From Caulobacteraceae bacterium (GTDB lineage: Bacteria > Pseudomonadota > Alphaproteobacteria > Caulobacterales > Caulobacteraceae), in the NCBI GenBank assembly GCA_003136615.1, contig PLFA01000042.1, positions 46,518 to 73,473 on the forward strand: DNA of 26,956 nucleotides, written 5' to 3'. Each line of letters starts with the position of its first letter. The first letter of the stretch is position 1. Under the pieces are notes generated by a model. The model was not told where the DNA came from and did not search any database. It saw only the letters and a list, made by a program, of their open reading frames with translations. Below, in pieces: positions 23,998 through 26,956 of this stretch. Made by a program: the position numbers and the translations under genes.

Positions 23998-25227
23998 ATG
24001 GCCGACGACGCCCCGCATATTCTCGACCTCACCCCGCTCAATCCGCGCTTCCGCGAGGATCCGCACGCCCTGCTTGATCCCCTGCGCTCGAGCCGTCCGG
24101 TGATGCGGGACGACCAAATTGGCTCCTTCTTTCTGACCCGTTACGAAGATGTCCGCGGCGTGCTCACCGATCTCACCTTGTGGCGGGATCCGCACAGGGC
24201 TGAACCGGCCGCCCTGATGGCGCGGCGGCTGGTGGAGCAGTCGGGCCCGCGCACGCAAGGCGATGGCGGGACGAGCATCCTGCACATGGACGATCCCGAC
24301 CATGCCCGCATCCGAAACCCACTCGCCCAAGCTCTTTATAAGCGCGTGGCGGGGAGCCGGCCGGCGGTCGAGCGGGTGGTGGACGCCCTGCTGGAGGATC
24401 TTGCGGGCGGCGCTGGCTTTGACCTTATGGGCGCATTCGCCATCCAGGTTCCCATCGATGTGATCGCGGCCATCCTGGGCGTAGACTCTGAGAGGCTTAT
24501 CGAGTTCCGCGACTGGTCCGAAGGCGTCATTCAGAGCCTCAATCCCCTGCGCACCCCTGAGCAGACCGCTCATCTCCTGCGGGCCGGCGAAGCGCTCAGC
24601 ACCTACATGTACGGGCTCTTGGCGGCCCGCCGCACGGCGCCGGCGGATGACCTGGTCTCGGACATGGTCGCCCTGCAGGAGGCAGGCGCGGCGCTTACCG
24701 ATGCGGAGATCGTGGTCAATCTCAGCGCCCTTCTGGTGGCGGGAAACCTGACCACCACCGATCTCATCGGCAACGCCGTGCGCCTGTTCCTCCTGAACCC
24801 CGACCAGCTCGCCAAGCTGCGCGCCGATCCTGGCCTGATCGCGGCCGCGGTTGAAGAGACGCTGCGCTTTGAGCCACCGGTGGATATCACCGGCCGGATC
24901 GCCAGCCACGACATGGTGGTGGGCGGCTGCCCGGTTCATCAGAGCCAGTCGATGTCGCTGTCTCTGCGCGGCGCCAATCGCGACCCGGCGGTGTTCGAAA
25001 ATCCCCACGCGTTTGACATCACCCGCAGGAAGATCCCCCATGTCGCCTTTGGCGGCGGCGCCCATATCTGCATCGGCGCGCCCCTGGCCCGGCTTGAGGC
25101 TCAGGTGGCGCTAGGGCGCCTTTTCACGCGCTTCCCGAACCTGCGCCTCGCCGACCCCGCCGCCCCGCCGGTCTGGCGCACCCTTCCCTTCTTCCGGGGC
25201 CTGGAGCGGCTGGACGTGCTGATTTGA
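23998..25227 (+). CDS. Cytochrome P450 monooxygenase
   Basis: A 409-residue soluble bacterial P450, usual length, with no membrane anchor. The heme-binding loop is FGGGAHICIGAPLAR (proximal Cys358), the K-helix ExxR is E287-T-L-R290, and the C-helix HARIRNPLA region contains the heme-propionate His and Arg. In the I-helix the usual (A/G)GxD/ETT reads AGNLTTTD (248-255). The Thr (T252) is kept, but the acidic residue before it is Leu. The acid normally relays protons for O-O cleavage, so proton delivery may use another route; I recall AGNxTTT in other proteobacterial P450s, so it may be a subfamily trait. The substrate is unknown. No ferredoxin or ferredoxin reductase gene is in the window, so electrons must come from elsewhere. 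The 3' end overlaps the convergent Rieske gene by 117 bp. Confidence 0.94.
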   Translation: MADDAPHILDLTPLNPRFREDPHALLDPLRSSRPVMRDDQIGSFFLTRYEDVRGVLTDLTLWRDPHRAEPAALMARRLVEQSGPRTQGDGGTSILHMDDPDHARIRNPLAQALYKRVAGSRPAVERVVDALLEDLAGGAGFDLMGAFAIQVPIDVIAAILGVDSERLIEFRDWSEGVIQSLNPLRTPEQTAHLLRAGEALSTYMYGLLAARRTAPADDLVSDMVALQEAGAALTDAEIVVNLSALLVAGNLTTTDLIGNAVRLFLLNPDQLAKLRADPGLIAAAVEETLRFEPPVDITGRIASHDMVVGGCPVHQSQSMSLSLRGANRDPAVFENPHAFDITRRKIPHVAFGGGAHICIGAPLARLEAQVALGRLFTRFPNLRLADPAAPPVWRTLPFFRGLERLDVLI

Positions 25228-26424
25228 GCCCGTCCGCGCCAGGGCGGCCAGTTCGCCCACATAGCGCTCCACATATTGCCGCGCGCCGGTCTCCATCAGC
25301 GAGAACGGGCCGGGCGCATAGGCGCGGGATTTCACCCCAGCCTGGTTACGCTCGATAATCCTCTTGTCGGCGAGGCTGGTCACATCCCACAGCCAGGAAA
25401 GACGGGCGGGATCATAATCGTCGCCCTCCCGCGCCGCGCCGGCCACCAGCCAGATCATCTCCATGCGGGTGAGAAGGGGCGAGAGCGGCGCAAACCGATA
25501 GATGACGCCGTGGTCCGGGTAGGCCAGGAAGGCGCTCAGGAACCCGAGCTCGGCGAACACGCAAAGGCCCGTCGCCCGCGTTCCGCCCTCGCCCATGGGC
25601 GGCGCCAGGCGCGCGCCATCCTCCGACCCCGTCTCAAAGCCCGGCAGAAGACGCGAGCGCATGACGCGGACCACCTCGGCGCCATCGGACGCCGGGCCCC
25701 AGGCTTCGACATCGGCGAGGCCCGTGAGGGCGTCGGCCTTATCGCTCACCACCCGCGCCCCAGGCGCCGCCAGGGCGTGCAGGCGGGAGAACTCCGGATG
25801 GGCGGGGCCGCAGTGATAGCACTCGTGATAGTTCTCGAGGACCAACTTCCAGTTGGCCGCCACCTCATAGCTCCGGCGCAGGGCGATCCGGGCGCCTGGC
25901 CAGTCATAGAGCCGCGCCATGGCCTCCAGGGCCGGGGCGGCGAGGTCCAGTGACGGCGGGTCCGGCGCGAAGGCGACGAAGATCAGGCCGCCGATGATCG
26001 TGATCGGCAGGGGTTTCAGGCCGTGTGCGGAGGGATCGAAGCCCTCCGGCATCTCCCGCGCCCCGCGCAGGCGCCCGTCCAGGTGATAGGTCCAGGCGTG
26101 ATAGGAGCAGGTGAGGACGCTCCCATGGCCGCCCGCTGCGTCGCAGATGCGCGAGCCGCGATGGCGGCAGACATTGGCGAGCGCCCGCACCTCGCCGTCA
26201 GCTCCGCGCACCACAATGGCGGATTCATCGCCCAGCTCCGCGGTGATCCAGTCGCCGGGCGCGGCCACTTCGCTGATGTGGCCGGCGAAGATCCAGCGCC
26301 GGGTGAGGATCTCCATATCCGCCGCGAAAACCTCGGGACTCAGATAGGCGGCCCGGGGCAGGCTGTGGCCCGGGCGACAGGCGGCTATGACTTGGGTGAG
26401 GATATCCGAGCGAGGTGATGTCAT
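25111..26424 (-). CDS. Rieske [2Fe-2S] oxygenase alpha subunit, GbcA/choline-monooxygenase-like
   Basis: A 437-residue protein; ATG at 26424. The Rieske centre is C86-R-H88 and C106-S-Y-H109. The mononuclear iron site is ENYHECYHCGPAHPE, with H204 and H209 as ligands, E201 in the bridging position and D353 (LADKRIIERNQAG) as the probable carboxylate. Surrounding motifs (NVCRHRGSRIC, CSYHAWTYHLDGRL, ANWKLVLENYHECYHC) resemble the quaternary-amine branch of Rieske oxygenases (glycine betaine demethylase GbcA, stachydrine demethylase, choline monooxygenase) more than naphthalene-type dioxygenases. The substrate is still an inference. No beta subunit or reductase gene is visible. The conserved fold ends near residue 395 (YVERYVGELAALA). 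The last 38 residues are Gly/Glu/Arg-rich and are read antisense through the P450 3' end, so they are probably a non-conserved tail. Confidence 0.9.
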   Translation of the reverse strand: MTSPRSDILTQVIAACRPGHSLPRAAYLSPEVFAADMEILTRRWIFAGHISEVAAPGDWITAELGDESAIVVRGADGEVRALANVCRHRGSRICDAAGGHGSVLTCSYHAWTYHLDGRLRGAREMPEGFDPSAHGLKPLPITIIGGLIFVAFAPDPPSLDLAAPALEAMARLYDWPGARIALRRSYEVAANWKLVLENYHECYHCGPAHPEFSRLHALAAPGARVVSDKADALTGLADVEAWGPASDGAEVVRVMRSRLLPGFETGSEDGARLAPPMGEGGTRATGLCVFAELGFLSAFLAYPDHGVIYRFAPLSPLLTRMEMIWLVAGAAREGDDYDPARLSWLWDVTSLADKRIIERNQAGVKSRAYAPGPFSLMETGARQYVERYVGELAALARTGSNQHVQPLQAPEEGKGAPDRRGGGVGEAQVREAREKAP

Positions 26425-26456
26425 GCCCTATCGCCGGGCGAGGATTTCCACCTTGT

Positions 26457-26605
26457 CGTCATCCCGCACGAAGCAGAGCGGAGATGCGGGACCCAGGAGA
26501 CGGGGTGAGGCGTCAAGGTTCGCCGTGGAGAAGCGCGCGACAACCCCCTGGGTCCCGGGTTCGCTTCGCGCCCCGGGATGACGGGGAGGAGCGGGATGAC
26601 GGGGA
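26457..26605. repeat. Palindromic extragenic repeat element, two inverted copies plus a short direct repeat
   Basis: In the 208-nt gap between two minus-strand genes, a unit of the form CGTCATCCCG ... CGAAGC ... GGGACCCAGG appears at 26457-26497 and again in inverted orientation at 26547-26583 (CCTGGGTCCC ... CGGGATGACG). The last 14 bases repeat exactly (CGGGATGACGGGGA at 26574-26587 and 26592-26605, period 18). The two copies would fold into a long RNA stem. This looks like the dispersed REP/BIME-type repeat seen in intergenic regions of many alphaproteobacteria. No transposase or gene lies in the gap. Confidence 0.75.
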
Positions 26606-26632
26606 AGAGAACGAAGCTCACGCCCACTCAAA

Positions 26633-26956
26633 TCAAGCCGAGCGGCCGCGGGCGTCCACGGGCCAGATGCCCACCAGGGTGTCGCCCTTCACCGCGTGAT
26701 AGGCCTCATAGAGATTGACCGTGGGATCGCAGTGGGGCGCGCCCAGGGTGACCACCTCGCCCAGACGCGGCGGGGCGGCGCCGGCGGGAGGGATGATGGC
26801 GCCGTGCTCATCGCCCATGAAGCGATAGACCGCCCCCTCCCCCGCCCCGCCCAAAATCGCCGGCGGGCCGGCCTCGGTGGCCATGGCTTTCAGGCCGGCG
26901 TCCACCGTGACCATGGCCGCGTGGTTGGCGCTGATCACGCGGGCGTCGATGAAGAG
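26633..26956 (-). CDS. D-threonine aldolase / D-serine dehydratase-type PLP enzyme, C-terminal part
   Basis: The last 107 residues of a gene whose start lies beyond the right edge; the frame is open to the last base. The segment reads ...FIDARVISA, TVDAGLKAMATE, YRFMGDEHGAI, LGEVVTLGAPHCDPTVNLYE, GIWPVDARGRSA. This is the C-terminal beta domain of fold-type III (alanine-racemase-like) enzymes of the DSD1/D-threonine aldolase family. The His and Cys in GDEHG and APHCDP form the metal-binding pair that sits near PLP. Members cleave D-threonine or beta-hydroxyaspartate by retro-aldol reaction, or deaminate D-serine; the missing N-terminal half with the PLP-Lys is needed to choose. Downstream on the same strand are the repeat element and the Rieske gene. 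Confidence 0.88.
   Translation of the reverse strand, partial: LFIDARVISANHAAMVTVDAGLKAMATEAGPPAILGGAGEGAVYRFMGDEHGAIIPPAGAAPPRLGEVVTLGAPHCDPTVNLYEAYHAVKGDTLVGIWPVDARGRSA

Noticed and set aside
23956..25065. 369-codon minus-strand ORF opposite the P450
   Set aside because: The P450 carries every family motif in frame; the antisense product has none.
1..26956. CRISPR array, tRNA or rRNA genes, integrases, transposases
   Set aside because: No regularly spaced repeats, no cloverleaf with a CCA end, no rRNA stretch and no recombinase motif were seen on reading both strands. Only the palindromic extragenic repeat at the right side qualifies as repetitive.

Overview
This 27 kb window is high-GC chromosomal DNA with dense coding, many TTG/GTG starts and many ATGA/TGATG-type junctions. 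Gene content points to an alphaproteobacterium, and I would guess Caulobacterales (Caulobacter/Phenylobacterium-like). The supporting markers are a TamA-TamB pair, PqiABC, a large TonB-dependent receptor, a helix-hairpin-helix tail of the kind attached to alphaproteobacterial L21/NuoE, a P450 and Rieske oxygenase side by side, and a dispersed palindromic repeat built on CATCCCG / GGGACCCAGG. The genus is inference. No rRNA, tRNA, CRISPR array, integrase, transposase or prophage was seen.

Layout. (1) 1-1128: the C-terminal half of methylmalonyl-CoA mutase enters from the left on the + strand. It meets, stop codon on stop codon, a block of minus-strand genes. (2) 1125-15586, all minus strand, read right to left: a hemolysin III/PAQR-type membrane protein; pqiA-pqiB-pqiC (inner-membrane subunit, MCE tunnel, outer-membrane lipoprotein) with 4-nt overlaps; glycerol kinase; acyl-CoA thioesterase II; tamA-tamB (outer-membrane assembly module, 1-nt TGATG overlap); the 23S rRNA methyltransferase rlmJ; and a small membrane-anchored helix-hairpin-helix protein. 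Envelope biogenesis and lipid/carbon handling dominate here. (3) 15694-16803: an FMN azoreductase divergent from an HxlR-family regulator, with a GTAT-N7-ATAC palindrome between them, a typical electrophile/quinone-sensing arrangement. (4) 16858-19119: a tight + strand run of an orphan-looking C5 cytosine DNA methyltransferase, a 55-residue basic protein, a DCC-family thiol protein and a DUF427 protein. (5) 19298-23935: a TonB-dependent receptor, a Tat-like-exported L,D-transpeptidase-family protein and a membrane acyltransferase 3. (6) 23998-26956: a cytochrome P450 (+) tail-to-tail with a Rieske oxygenase alpha subunit (-), the two coding frames sharing 117 bp; then a repeat-containing intergenic region and the C-terminal part of a D-threonine-aldolase/D-serine-dehydratase-type PLP enzyme that runs off the right edge.

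Most of the window is recognisable housekeeping. The less ordinary parts are the right-hand oxidative segment (P450 with no acidic residue before the I-helix Thr, and a GbcA-like Rieske enzyme overlapping it in antisense), the azoreductase/HxlR switch, the methyltransferase run with no restriction partner, and the repeat element. I found no clear-cut new multi-gene system. The findings below are graded accordingly.
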